Under the pieces are notes generated by a model. It was not told the DNA's origin. It saw only the letters and a program-made list of their open reading frames with translations, and did not search any database. A DNA stretch of 44,550 bases, from positions 1 to 44,550 of the forward strand of contig JASMLK010000028.1 in assembly GCA_030748735.1 (NCBI GenBank). Direction: 5' to 3'. This document shows, piece by piece, positions 22,905 through 31,927 of the stretch (position 1 is the first letter of the stretch; every line of letters begins with the position of its first letter). The position numbers were made by a program, and so were the translations under genes. Source of the DNA: Myxococcota bacterium. Its GTDB lineage: Bacteria; Myxococcota_A; UBA9160; UBA4427.

Positions 22905-25900
22905 TCACTCCATCGCCGTCGCGTCACCCGCATGGCGGCGCGCTTTGAAGCGGCCGTACAGGAGCTGGTCCCGCCATACTGCTTCCTGGCCCTGCACATC
23001 GAGCCCGCGCAGCATGGCGTGGATTGCTCGCAGAGTGGTGGGGCTGTCGAGCAACTTCTTTGGTTTCTTGATGCGACCGAGAGACGCCAGGACGAGGGTC
23101 GTGTCGCCGAGTCCGGCACCGGCCTGGGCGCGGGTCCACAAGAGGATCGGAAGCCGGCGTACGAGGAAGGCGTGATCGACGATTTCGATCACCTCCCGGA
23201 GGCGTTCAGGCTCTCCATTCTCGAGACGCCAGGTTGCCCGCAGGCTGGTCGTGACCGAGTGGAGGGGGTGTGCTGGCGAGACCTGTGCGAGTGCATCGTC
23301 GTGTGCGGCGACCGCGAGGTTCCCTCCGCGCGCGAGTGAGCGCATGGCTTCGAGTACGATCAGTTCGGTCTCGGTCCACTCGATTCCCCGCACGGCCCTG
23401 CCGGTGGCGACGACACGACGCAAGAGCCCCGCCCGCAGACGCTCGTGATCGGGGAGCTGCGAAAGCAGCTGGACGAGGCGCTCCGCCGGTGGCAGGGCTC
23501 CTGTGGCGAGCAGATCGATTGCCTCGCGTTCGCGCGGGTCTTCGATCGACTCGATCACGACACCCGCTCGCCGCCCGAGTTTCGCGTCGGAAAGGCGCGG
23601 GACGAGGCGACGCAGATCGAGCTTGCCGGCCTTCACCAATGCGGGGAGGGGGTCGAGTTCGCGAAGCGCCGCGAGTACGGCGGCCTCTCTTCGCTTGCCT
23701 GTCTCTCTCGCCCCGCGTACCAGATGCGGCGACCGCATTTGCAACAGGTTTCGATCGTCGGTCGTGATCGGTGCGCCAGCGCTGAATGTCTTGCTGGCCT
23801 CATTGTCGAGGCGCAAGTAGATGGCGAAGTCCTCGGCGTCGTAGAGGCCGGTGCGTTTCGCGAGCTCGGGGTCGAGCTCGCGAAGCCGTTTGAAGTCGGG
23901 CGTGATGGGGAGCGGTTCGTTCGACGCCACGAAGAGGAAGCCCGAAAAGACGTGGACGTATTCGAAGTGTTCGTAGAGGGTGGCGACGACGCTCTGCAAC
24001 AGTTCGATGTCTGCGAAGCGGGTCCCGAGCCATTGGACGAAGATTCCTCCAGGCTCGAGACGGCTCGAAACGAGTTCGAAGAACTCGCTCGTGTACAGGT
24101 GGGATGCTCCCCCGGTCCAGGGGTGGGAAGCCTGTGCGGCAATGACGTCGAAGGTTCGGTCGGTCAGTTGCATCGATCCACGGGCGTCGCCTTCGTGGAC
24201 GGTGATTCGGGGGTCGGACAGCGGGTCGCGCTTGCGCCTCGAACCGAGCCATCGATTGGCCTCGATGACCTCGTGCTCGAGTTCGACGACATCGATGTGC
24301 TCGATGTTGCGCGGGACATCCTCGACCGTGACCCCACCGCCGAGTCCCACGACGAGCATGTCACGCGCCTCTGGACGAAGTAGCGCGCCCACGGCACCGA
24401 GGATCACGGCCGGCCGCATGCCGACCGGCGGGTCTTTCGGTGCCGAGATGACCGATTCGGGAAGGCCGTTCGTCGACATCCTCCAGGCGGCCGGATCCTG
24501 ATGGGTGAGTAGAACGGTTGCGCCGCGCCCGACCTCGTAGAAGTCTGCTCGACCGGTCTTCGGAGGTGCGGAGCGGTTGATCGGCGAAGATCGCAAGATG
24601 TTCCAGGGGTCCTGCGGAAGCAGAAGGAACAGCGCGCAGCCGAGAAGCACCGGTGCGGCCAGCTGCACGCCCCGATTGCCCGATTGCCAGACCGTGATGA
24701 GGGCGATGGCGAGATTGAGCGTCACGCCGAGAGCGATGGTGCCGCGAAAGCCCAGTTCGGGAAGCAGGACGAACGCGCACCCGATCGAGCCCACGATCGC
24801 GCCGACCGTGTTCCACGTATACACCCGCGCGCTCGCGGGCCCCGCGTCGTCGGCTTCGCGCGCCACCATGCGCACTGCGAAGGGGAAGGTCGCGCCGATG
24901 CAAACTGCGGTGGGCAGCAGAACCCCGACCGCGATCCCGATGTCGAGCAGTAGCGGGTCGTCGGTCTGGACTGCGCGTGCGAGCGCCGGTGCGAAATCGA
25001 TCAGACCGAAGCCCAACGTGGTGAGCAGGGCGATCCCGAGCTGGCAGATCACGAAGGCGCTCTGCGATCGCGCTGCCGACACCGCCTGCCGGCTCGCGAT
25101 CGCGGACCCGATCGCGATACCCGCGAGGAAGCTCGCGAGCATCGTGGCGAACGCGTAGATGCTGCCGCCCAGCAGTTGAGACAGCAGCCGGACCCAGAGC
25201 ACTTCGTAGGTAAAGGAAAGAGCACCGGAGAGCGTCATGAGCGGCAGCACGAAATGGAAGCCACTTCGGGGTGTCGCCGTCTTCGCTGCGCTCGTGTGAG
25301 CGGAGGTCTCGAGTCGCGAGATGCGCACCAGCACGATCGCGACCACAAAGACCAGAGCGTTGACCGCAACGGCGACGTAGACGGTTTGGCGGATGCCGAG
25401 GGCCGGCAAGAGGACGAATGCCGCGATCAGCGTCCCCGCGACCGCGCCGGCGGTGTTGATCGCATAGAGGGCGCCGATTCGCGGGCCGATTTCCTGTTCG
25501 TTGGTGACGACGTGCCGCGATAGCAGCGGCAACGTCGCTCCCATGAACATGGTGGGCACCATGATGATCACGAAGGTTGCGGCCAGGTAGAAGATCGCGA
25601 TCCCGAGCGGTGCGCTGCTCTCGAAACCCGGCTGGCCTCCGAACATGGCAACCAGCACCTTGGTCGCTGCCGAGATCGCAAAGGGAACGAGCAAGGCCGC
25701 GATCGCGATCCCGAGCTCCAGGAAGCCGTAGAGGGCCAGGGGGCGTTGGGTTACCGATGCGATCCGCCCGCCCACCGCAGCACCCGCAGCGAGCCCAGCC
25801 ATGTAGGCGGCCAGGACAGTGGCGACGGCGAGTTCAGAAGTTCCGAAGACGAAGGCGAACTCGCGCGTCCACGCGGTCTCGTAGATCAGCGCAGCCAGCC

Positions 25901-25949
25901 CCGACAAGAAGAAGCACAGCGCGACGACGACAAAGGCGCGATCTTTCAT
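22905..25949 (-). CDS. MFS-type membrane domain fused to spermidine-synthase-like domain (copy B)
   Basis: This 1014-residue paralogue of 8956-12003 is almost the same length. The first residues (CFFLSGLAALIYETAWTREF) are nearly identical to copy A. A polytopic MFS-like half is followed by the SAM-type site VVGLGGGVTVEDV near residue 535, then VVELEHEVIEANRW and EGDARGSM. The segment that holds catalytic acids in spermidine synthases reads AAQASHPWTGGASHLYT near 610, again without Asp-Pro. The C-terminal third is helical, without a recognised domain. A GGGAG ribosome site precedes the ATG. It lies 107 bases after DUF1232 copy B on the same strand. Conservation of the SHPW..GASHLYT segment in both copies argues for a kept, altered activity rather than decay. 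Confidence 0.87.
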   Translation of the reverse strand: MKDRAFVVVALCFFLSGLAALIYETAWTREFAFVFGTSELAVATVLAAYMAGLAAGAAVGGRIASVTQRPLALYGFLELGIAIAALLVPFAISAATKVLVAMFGGQPGFESSAPLGIAIFYLAATFVIIMVPTMFMGATLPLLSRHVVTNEQEIGPRIGALYAINTAGAVAGTLIAAFVLLPALGIRQTVYVAVAVNALVFVVAIVLVRISRLETSAHTSAAKTATPRSGFHFVLPLMTLSGALSFTYEVLWVRLLSQLLGGSIYAFATMLASFLAGIAIGSAIASRQAVSAARSQSAFVICQLGIALLTTLGFGLIDFAPALARAVQTDDPLLLDIGIAVGVLLPTAVCIGATFPFAVRMVAREADDAGPASARVYTWNTVGAIVGSIGCAFVLLPELGFRGTIALGVTLNLAIALITVWQSGNRGVQLAAPVLLGCALFLLLPQDPWNILRSSPINRSAPPKTGRADFYEVGRGATVLLTHQDPAAWRMSTNGLPESVISAPKDPPVGMRPAVILGAVGALLRPEARDMLVVGLGGGVTVEDVPRNIEHIDVVELEHEVIEANRWLGSRRKRDPLSDPRITVHEGDARGSMQLTDRTFDVIAAQASHPWTGGASHLYTSEFFELVSSRLEPGGIFVQWLGTRFADIELLQSVVATLYEHFEYVHVFSGFLFVASNEPLPITPDFKRLRELDPELAKRTGLYDAEDFAIYLRLDNEASKTFSAGAPITTDDRNLLQMRSPHLVRGARETGKRREAAVLAALRELDPLPALVKAGKLDLRRLVPRLSDAKLGRRAGVVIESIEDPREREAIDLLATGALPPAERLVQLLSQLPDHERLRAGLLRRVVATGRAVRGIEWTETELIVLEAMRSLARGGNLAVAAHDDALAQVSPAHPLHSVTTSLRATWRLENGEPERLREVIEIVDHAFLVRRLPILLWTRAQAGAGLGDTTLVLASLGRIKKPKKLLDSPTTLRAIHAMLRGLDVQGQEAVWRDQLLYGRFKARRHAGDATAME

Positions 25950-26056
25950 TTCGCTCCCTCGGGCCGCCGCCGCGAGCGTGCGAGATGCGTGCCGCCGGGT
26001 TGGCGGGTCGGTTGCTGCGCTCGGTTCGTGCTCAGCACGCCACTACCTTGCCTCTA

Positions 26057-26623
26057 CTACCAAAGGCGAAGCGACGTCGACTTCGACGACTTCGTGCGCA
26101 TGCGCTCGAGGTCGCTCCGCCGGCGGCGTCGCATGCGCCGCTGGAGGGACTGTCGCTTGGTTTCGATCTTGTCGTCGTCAGGGCGTCGACTCTTCGGTTG
26201 GTTGCGGAACGTGCAGAAGTCTTCGTACGACTTGATCTCGTGCTTGAGTTCTCGCGCGACCAATTCGACCATGATCGCGTCGTCGATATAGCCGATGCCG
26301 GGGATCCGATCCGGAATCAGGTCGTCAGGGTCGGCGAAATAGGCGAGGGCGTCCAGAACCCGTGCCCGATCGCGACCTTCGAGGCGCCACTGCTCGTCGC
26401 GCACCATTTCGATCAGCTGCTTGAGCACCTCGATCCGGGTGCGGACGAACTCGGGCGAGTGCGCGCCGCCCGCCTCTTCGACGAGGTCTGCGGCGCCCTG
26501 GATCACCTCGGCGTCGCTGTCGTTGGTTCGATTCTCGCGCGACTGCTTCAGGCGCTTGCGAAAATACTTGATGTCGCGTTTGGTCAGTTCGAAGCTGACC
26601 TTGATCGTGGGCTCCTCGGGCAT
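26057..26623 (-). CDS. DUF1232 (YkvA-like) protein (copy B)
   Basis: This 188-residue protein has the DUF1232 core ADPDDLIPDRIPGIGYIDDA followed by VELVARELKHEIKSYEDFC, nearly identical to copy A. Before the core are charged helices (FELTKRDIKYFRKRL); after it comes a very basic tail (RMRRRRRSDLERMRTK) closing with SLRLW. The exact role is not known for the family. It is 80 bases downstream of exbD on the same strand and 107 bases upstream of the MFS/SpeE-like gene, so the TonB operon may read on through this pair. Confidence 0.83.
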   Translation of the reverse strand: MPEEPTIKVSFELTKRDIKYFRKRLKQSRENRTNDSDAEVIQGAADLVEEAGGAHSPEFVRTRIEVLKQLIEMVRDEQWRLEGRDRARVLDALAYFADPDDLIPDRIPGIGYIDDAIMVELVARELKHEIKSYEDFCTFRNQPKSRRPDDDKIETKRQSLQRRMRRRRRSDLERMRTKSSKSTSLRLW

Positions 26624-26703
26624 GCAGCATGGACTCCGGCTCAGAAGGGGGCGAGCGGGCCACGGCCCGAAACGGCGATCAGAATGGATGGTCGGGGCCT
26701 GGA

Positions 26704-27111
26704 CTAGTCGATGATGTCGGCGGCGATCGACACGTTATCGACGCCGGCCAGTCGCGCTGCGTCCATGACTTCGACGAGGAGTGCGTTCTTCGACTCCTTG
26801 TCCGCCTGGATCACGACGGCGCCCTGCGGGTTCTCGGCGCGGAGGCGCTCGATGTTGGCGCGAAGGGCGCGCGGGTCGACCTGGCGTCGATCGATCCAGA
26901 TCTGGTTCTTGGACGTGATCGCGACGAGGATGTTGCCGCGTTCTTTCTTGGTCGCGGTGGCGGCGCCGGGGCGACTGATGTCGATCCCCGACTCCTTCAC
27001 GAACGAAGCCGTCACGATGAAGAAGATGAGCATGATGAAGACGACGTCGAGCATCGGGGTCAGGTTGACCTCGCTCTCCTCTTCTCCGGAATCCCTGCGG
27101 CGCTTTCTCAT
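26704..27111 (-). CDS. exbD: ExbD-type TonB-system proton channel subunit
   Basis: This 135-residue protein has the ExbD/TolR layout: a basic N-terminus, one membrane segment with the essential Asp22 (NLTPMLDVVFIMLIFFIV) and a periplasmic domain ending in a DNVSIAADI-type strand. With ExbB it forms the proton-driven motor that powers TonB. It is the last gene of the TonB operon, 21 bases after the TPR gene. In the usual TonB2-type order exbD follows exbB, so this position is unusual; no other exbD is present in the operon. Confidence 0.93.
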   Translation of the reverse strand: MRKRRRDSGEEESEVNLTPMLDVVFIMLIFFIVTASFVKESGIDISRPGAATATKKERGNILVAITSKNQIWIDRRQVDPRALRANIERLRAENPQGAVVIQADKESKNALLVEVMDAARLAGVDNVSIAADIID

Positions 27112-27132
27112 GACGACTTCCTCTTATGTTTC

Positions 27133-28515
27133 TCAGCTCGTGCTGTTGGCTTCCTTTTCGAGATGGTCGATCCACTGCTCCGCTTGCTCGCGGGCGCTGT
27201 CGAATCTCGCCGCCTTGACGAAGGTCGACTTGGCTCGAAAAGATTGTGCGTCGTTGTAGTAGGCGATCCCGAGCAACAGGTGGGCTGAACCCGGCTTCTC
27301 GAGCCCGCCCTTGTCGATGGCTTTCTCGAAATGCTTGGCTGCATCACCCCATTCTTCGCGCTGGAGGTGCACCTGGCCGAGGCGAACGAAGAGGTTCCCG
27401 TCCTCGGAGATCTCGGCGGCGCGCAGCAGCGGCGGCAGGGAGCGTTCGAATTCGCGCGAGGCGATCCAGCTGTTTGCCAGCAGCTGCAGCGCGTCGGGAT
27501 CGGCTTCGATGGCACCTTCGTCGATGCCCTTCTGCAGGACCTTGGCCGCGGGATAGGGAAGGTCGGCATAGAGGAACGATCGAGCGAGGCGCTGTAGTTC
27601 CTTGTCTTCGGTCAGCAGACCCTGTTCGTACGCGATCTGCTGGATCGAAAGGGAAGCGTCGTACTTCTCGAGGGCGCCGTAGATCAGGCCGAGTTGCACC
27701 CAGTAGTTCTTCTTCGGGAACAGGGTGATGAGGTCCTCGAAGACCGGAGCTGCCTTCACATAGTTGTTCCGCTGCACCCACAACGCCGCGAGTAGTTGCA
27801 GCCAGCTTTCCTTGGGCTCCTTGGCGACTTCGAGGGCCTCGATCGTGTTCACGATCGCAAGGTCGAAGTTGCCCAGCTGGTAGTTCGCGATGCCCAGCAG
27901 GTAGTAGGCGAGGGCGTCTTCTTCCTGTGTCCAGTGGAACCATTCATAGATGGCGGCGATCGCGTCGTCCCACTTGTAGAGGCCGGCGAGCAACTGGGCC
28001 ACGTTGAAGCGCAGCTTGACTTCCTGGTCGAGGGGAAGGATCTCCTCGGCGATCGACTTGTTGAAGGACTCGATCGTCTTCTCGAGGTTGCCCGAGCCAT
28101 AGTGGAGCAGGCCTTCGATCTGGAAGACCTTCGCGCGCTCCATCGGGTTGAGGCGCTTGGGATTCAGCCGCCGGATGAGCGCGAGGCCGACCTCGGGGCT
28201 CTGTTCCTCGGACTGTTCCATTGCCGCGGCCAGGTAGCGGTTGATGCGCGAGTTCACCTTGTGGGTGAACTGGCGCGCCCTGCGCTCGATGAAGACGGCC
28301 TTGAAGTCCGGCCTTTCTCGACCGGCCGGAGGGCCTGCGACCCCGTCGAGCCGGTCCTTTTCTTCCTGCGTGGGTTCGCTGGAAGGCGCTTCCTCGACCG
28401 CTGCGGCGTCGGCCTGCCCCTCGACAGCTGCGGGATCCTGCGCGGTGGCAGGCAAAGCGAACAGCGTGAAAGAGACGGCCAGCGCGCCGCTCCAGGTGAG
28501 TATCCGTTCGATCAT
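27133..28515 (-). CDS. TPR-repeat protein of the TonB2-type operon
   Basis: This 460-residue protein has a signal peptide (ALAVSFTLFALPATAQ), an acidic low-complexity stretch and then TPR-like helical repeats to the end (for example YYLLGIANYQLGNFDLAI and HLLLGIAYYNDAQSF). It should act in the periplasm. TPR proteins of this kind are regular members of TonB2-type operons next to TonB and DUF3450 genes, where they are thought to assist the complex. The start at 28515 is fixed by a 4-base overlap (ATGA) with the tonB stop codon, giving translational coupling; a longer frame upstream overlaps tonB and is not coding. Confidence 0.88.
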   Translation of the reverse strand: MIERILTWSGALAVSFTLFALPATAQDPAAVEGQADAAAVEEAPSSEPTQEEKDRLDGVAGPPAGRERPDFKAVFIERRARQFTHKVNSRINRYLAAAMEQSEEQSPEVGLALIRRLNPKRLNPMERAKVFQIEGLLHYGSGNLEKTIESFNKSIAEEILPLDQEVKLRFNVAQLLAGLYKWDDAIAAIYEWFHWTQEEDALAYYLLGIANYQLGNFDLAIVNTIEALEVAKEPKESWLQLLAALWVQRNNYVKAAPVFEDLITLFPKKNYWVQLGLIYGALEKYDASLSIQQIAYEQGLLTEDKELQRLARSFLYADLPYPAAKVLQKGIDEGAIEADPDALQLLANSWIASREFERSLPPLLRAAEISEDGNLFVRLGQVHLQREEWGDAAKHFEKAIDKGGLEKPGSAHLLLGIAYYNDAQSFRAKSTFVKAARFDSAREQAEQWIDHLEKEANSTS

Positions 28516-29165
28516 CGGCGGCCCCCCTTGGGCAGCTCGAATTCGAGGCGGATCAACTGGTTGGGGCGGGCGACGGGAGCACCGTTTTCCATCTTCGGGT
28601 TGTAGCGCCACTTGCGAACGGCGCGGACGGCTTCGCGGTCGAAGATGTACGCGGGTTTCGATCGATAGACCTCGACGTCGGCCGTAGTGCCGACGGGTGT
28701 GATCGTGAAGCTCACATCGACGTAGCCTTCGATGCCCTGCTGCTTGGCGCGCGGCGGGTAGCTGGGTTCGACGCGCACCAGCGGGACCGCTTCGCGGTCA
28801 CCACCGCCGGCCGCGGCGAGGTTGGTGGCGCTTTCGAGTTCGAGTCCGGTGTCGATCGTCGGGACGATGTCACTCACCGCATCACCGGGATTCAGGTTCT
28901 GCGAGAGGTTGAGGTCGGGCGGCGGGGGCTGCTGGTCGGGCTTCTGGCGCTTCGGCTTTTCGCGCTTCTTCGTTTCGGGCGTAGAGTCGCGCTTCAGGCG
29001 GACGAACTCGATGGAGAGATTCTTGCCGGCCTCCTTCAGATCTCCGGTCACGGTTACGAGCGCCTGCATGATCCAGAACAGTGCAAAGGCGGTCAGCGCG
29101 CCGCCGATGACGGCGCCGAAGAAGCGTCCGGGCCCCCTTTGAACCGGGGGGTTGGGTGCACTCAT
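28512..29165 (-). CDS. tonB: TonB2-type energy-transducing protein
   Basis: This 217-residue protein has a single N-terminal membrane segment (about 16-36), a short Lys/Pro linker (KKREKPKRQKPDQQPPPPD) and a TonB C-terminal domain with VRVEPSYPPRAKQQGIEGYV, DREAVRAVRKWRYNP and a final LEFEL strand. It spans the periplasm and contacts the TonB box of receptors such as the two in this window. The membrane segment lacks the Ser-x3-His of enterobacterial TonB and the linker is short, both typical of the TonB2 type. MSAPNPP at 29165 was taken as the start; an in-frame start five codons upstream is possible. It lies 66 bases after exbB. Confidence 0.92.
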   Translation of the reverse strand: MSAPNPPVQRGPGRFFGAVIGGALTAFALFWIMQALVTVTGDLKEAGKNLSIEFVRLKRDSTPETKKREKPKRQKPDQQPPPPDLNLSQNLNPGDAVSDIVPTIDTGLELESATNLAAAGGGDREAVPLVRVEPSYPPRAKQQGIEGYVDVSFTITPVGTTADVEVYRSKPAYIFDREAVRAVRKWRYNPKMENGAPVARPNQLIRLEFELPKGGRR

Positions 29166-29231
29166 GCCTGCTTTCCCCACATCGCCTGTTTCAACTCGTT
29201 CAACGCTGATGTTGCGCTTGCTATCCGCGGT

Positions 29232-29756
29232 TCAGTGTTCGTCGGTTTCGAGGCTGTCTGCGACGCGCTCGGCTTCGTCCGTTGCGAAACGGCGCAGCTG
29301 CACGCTGAAGATCATGCCCGAAATGGCTGCGACCATGCCCGCCATGGTGGGAAGCGTCGCTTTCGACACGCCGGCCGCCATGCCTCGCGCATTGCCGCTA
29401 CCGCCCGCCATCACGTCGAACACCTCGATCATGCCCGTCACCGTGCCCAGCAAGCCGAGCATCGGCGCCACCTTGATCAGCGTCTGGATCGGGCCGAGAC
29501 CCGCCACCAGCTTGAGGCGCACGTCGCTGATCAGCATTCGCCGGATGTGGCCGCTTTCCCAGGAAGCGCGATTCCGGCGCGCGTCCCAGAAGGTTCGAAC
29601 ACGGGCGACTTCCTTGCGGTGAAGCGTGCGGAAGTACCAGAAGCGCTCGTAGATCAGCGTCCACATGATGGCGGTCGCAATCGCGATCACGAGCAGGACG
29701 TCACCGCCCTGTTCGATGAAATCGCGGACCTTTCCGATGAACTCAATCTCCGACAC
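29232..29756 (-). CDS. exbB: ExbB/TolQ-type proton channel subunit
   Basis: This 174-residue short ExbB (TonB2 type) has a first membrane segment (VLLVIAIATAIMWTLIYERFW), a cytoplasmic loop and then the MotA/TolQ/ExbB signature APMLGLLGTVTGMIEVF with a second membrane pair (LPTMAGMVAAISGMIFSV). It forms the channel with ExbD. It overlaps the end of the long TtpC-like gene by 14 bases, so the two are translationally coupled. The gap after it, where exbD normally lies, is only 66 bases. Confidence 0.93.
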   Translation of the reverse strand: MSEIEFIGKVRDFIEQGGDVLLVIAIATAIMWTLIYERFWYFRTLHRKEVARVRTFWDARRNRASWESGHIRRMLISDVRLKLVAGLGPIQTLIKVAPMLGLLGTVTGMIEVFDVMAGGSGNARGMAAGVSKATLPTMAGMVAAISGMIFSVQLRRFATDEAERVADSLETDEH

Positions 29757-31131
29757 TGTCGCGTTCCGAGCGGGATGCGATCAGGCCCGCGCTCTGTTCG
29801 TCGAGCACGTCGATGATGTAGCGCGTGCTGTTCGACAGCGTGTCGTACAAGAGTACGAGCGGGATCGCCGTGATCAGACCGAGCATCGTCGTGACGAGTG
29901 CTTCCGAAATACCGCCCGCCATCATCTTCGGGTCACCGGCACCGAAGAGCGTGATCGCCTGGAAGGTCTGGATCATGCCGGTCACCGTGCCGAGCAGGCC
30001 GAGCAGCGGGGCGACGGCCGAAACCGTCTTCACCAACCACATGTAGCGGGTGACGGAGGCAGATTCGCGGAGCACCGCTTCGTCGAGCTTGAGTTCGAGG
30101 GTTTCGGCGTCGACGTCGCGGTTGTCTTCGTAGACCGAAAGAACGCGCCCGAGCGGGTTGCCCTTGTCGACGTAGTCGCTCTTCTGCTGGGCCGAAACCT
30201 TGCGGCTCGTCGACAGCACGATGATCCAGCGAACGATGCCGAGGAGGAAGGCCGAGATGCCGAGCGTGATGATCACGTAGCCGACGGCACCACCCTGTTG
30301 CACGCGTTCCTGCGGGCTGGGCGTGTCCGTCAACGCGTCGAGCAACGTCCCGCGCGAGGGATCGAGCGCCAGGGTTTCGACCCCGTTCTTCAGGTTCTCG
30401 AAGGGCTCGACCGTACTCAGATACTTGGAAGGAGGCTGGCGGGTGAGTTCGCGCAGCTTGTTTTCGCCGGGTTCCCAGACGAGGAACTTGCCACGGGACA
30501 CCGCGTTGAACGGACCGGCTCGCACGACCGAGCGCTGTTCGGTCTGGCCTTCACCCGTCAGCACCGTGGCTTCGTAGCGAACCACTTCACCCTGCTGCGT
30601 CATCTCGCGCTGCAGTTCGAACCAGAGCTTTTCGAGGTCGTTGGTCGACGGCAGTTCCTTCGAGCGGCCGAGACGATCGAGCATGTCCTTGCGGTCCTGG
30701 ACCTGCGAGCTGATCAGCGAGTCCCAGACCTGACCACTGAGATCGTTCGCCACCTGTCGCACCACGCCGAAGAGCTCGCCCATCTGACCGAGCTGCTCGG
30801 CGAGGTCGGCTTCGAGGGCGCCGATCCTTCGCTCGTTTTCGTTGTAGTTCGCTTCGTACTGGAGCGAGAGGTCTTCGAGGCCCTTGAGCTTCGCCTGGGC
30901 TTCGGTGAGCAGCCGATCCTGCTGATCCTTCGCGGCTTCGAACTCGCGCTCGCGTCGGATGTTCTCTTCCTTTTCGACTTCGAGACCATTCTCTACGAGG
31001 TCGAGAAGCTGGAAGAGGTCGGTCACCTTGTCCGCTTCGGCGTTTTGCGCGCTTGCGGGAGGCGCGGCGATGCAGAGCGCGGCGATGCAGAGCGCGAGGG
31101 GCAGGCTTTGGCACGTTTTTCCGAGATTCAT
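29743..31131 (-). CDS. TtpC-like long ExbB paralogue with periplasmic N-terminal domain
   Basis: This 462-residue protein has a signal peptide (ending PPASAQ), a long coiled-coil periplasmic region (about 30-160: ENIRREREFEAAKDQQDRLL and similar), a further periplasmic domain and a C-terminal MotA/TolQ/ExbB domain (SAVAPLLGLLGTVTGMIQTF). This is the layout of TtpC, the extra subunit of TonB2 systems in Vibrio. It likely links the motor to the outer membrane side. The signal peptide contains a 15-base tandem duplication giving ALCIA twice. It lies 7 bases after the DUF3450 gene and overlaps exbB. Confidence 0.9.
   Translation of the reverse strand: MNLGKTCQSLPLALCIAALCIAAPPASAQNAEADKVTDLFQLLDLVENGLEVEKEENIRREREFEAAKDQQDRLLTEAQAKLKGLEDLSLQYEANYNENERRIGALEADLAEQLGQMGELFGVVRQVANDLSGQVWDSLISSQVQDRKDMLDRLGRSKELPSTNDLEKLWFELQREMTQQGEVVRYEATVLTGEGQTEQRSVVRAGPFNAVSRGKFLVWEPGENKLRELTRQPPSKYLSTVEPFENLKNGVETLALDPSRGTLLDALTDTPSPQERVQQGGAVGYVIITLGISAFLLGIVRWIIVLSTSRKVSAQQKSDYVDKGNPLGRVLSVYEDNRDVDAETLELKLDEAVLRESASVTRYMWLVKTVSAVAPLLGLLGTVTGMIQTFQAITLFGAGDPKMMAGGISEALVTTMLGLITAIPLVLLYDTLSNSTRYIIDVLDEQSAGLIASRSERDSVGD
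31064..31093. repeat. 15-bp perfect tandem duplication in TtpC-like signal peptide
   Basis: GCGGCGATGCAGAGC at 31064-31078 is repeated exactly at 31079-31093. On the coding strand it doubles the residues ALCIA in the hydrophobic core. Confidence 0.9.
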
Positions 31132-31138
31132 CTTTGCT

Positions 31139-31927
31139 TTACCCCCGAGCGTCCGACGGTGCCGGTAGCGGCAGGTTGATCAGGTCCGGCGCGGACTGTT
31201 TGCGTGCGATCTTGAGGCCGTGGCGGATCGCCGAACGGAAGGATCCGTCGAGAGCGACCCACGAGCGGGACTGCTGATCCCAACGCCCCTGGAGCGTTTC
31301 GTCGAGGCTCTGGTACACGAGCGCGATGCGGCCGAAGCGCAGGAAGTCGACCGTGGTCTCCTTGTCGCCGATCACGAGCGAGGCCCGGTACGCCTCGATG
31401 GTGCGGCCGTATTCGTTCTCGATCTGGTAGGCCTCCATGATCGAGCGGAACTTCTCGGGCGTGGTGACGTCGGCGCGTTCCATCACCTTGCGCAGCTTGT
31501 CGATGCGTTCGGTGCGCTCGTCGATCAGGAAGGGAACGTCGAGTTCGACGAACTTCTCGATCGCGTCGACCATGCGCATCATCAGCGGCGTGACACTGCG
31601 TCCAACGCTCTGGACCTGGCCGACCTGCGTGCCGAGAGAGCCGATCTCTTCTTCCTGGGCGGAGATCAGCTTGAGGATCTGCGCGTTGTACTGCTCGATC
31701 GAATCGATCTGCTTGAGCGTCGTGCGGTACTTGCCGAGCAGGCTGTCGGTTTCGTCGCTGATCGCGTCGATGCGCTTTTGCGTCGCTGCGGCATCGACGT
31801 TGCCTTCCTTGCGGGTGTCGACCAGCTTGCCGAGGTCGCCTTCCTGGGCGACCGCCATGGAACCGACCAACACGACCGCGGCGCCGAGCCCGATCCGTGC
31901 AGCGGCCTTACGCGCTGTCCAAAACAT
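31139..31927 (-). CDS. DUF3450 periplasmic protein, first gene of TonB2-type operon
   Basis: This 262-residue protein has a signal peptide (ARIGLGAAVVLVGSMAVAQ), a coiled-coil first half (TDSLLGKYRTTLKQIDSIEQ) and the DUF3450 conserved blocks VTPLMMRMVDAIEKFVELDVPF and FRFGRIALVYQS-like in the second half. DUF3450 genes habitually open TonB2-type operons with TtpC, ExbB, ExbD, TonB and TPR genes; the protein's exact role is not known. The start at 31927 follows GAGGAG at ribosome-site distance; the longer frame upstream has no signal peptide at its start. The five genes after it follow with gaps of at most 66 bases, so the operon promoter should lie upstream of 31927. Confidence 0.88.
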   Translation of the reverse strand: MFWTARKAAARIGLGAAVVLVGSMAVAQEGDLGKLVDTRKEGNVDAAATQKRIDAISDETDSLLGKYRTTLKQIDSIEQYNAQILKLISAQEEEIGSLGTQVGQVQSVGRSVTPLMMRMVDAIEKFVELDVPFLIDERTERIDKLRKVMERADVTTPEKFRSIMEAYQIENEYGRTIEAYRASLVIGDKETTVDFLRFGRIALVYQSLDETLQGRWDQQSRSWVALDGSFRSAIRHGLKIARKQSAPDLINLPLPAPSDARG

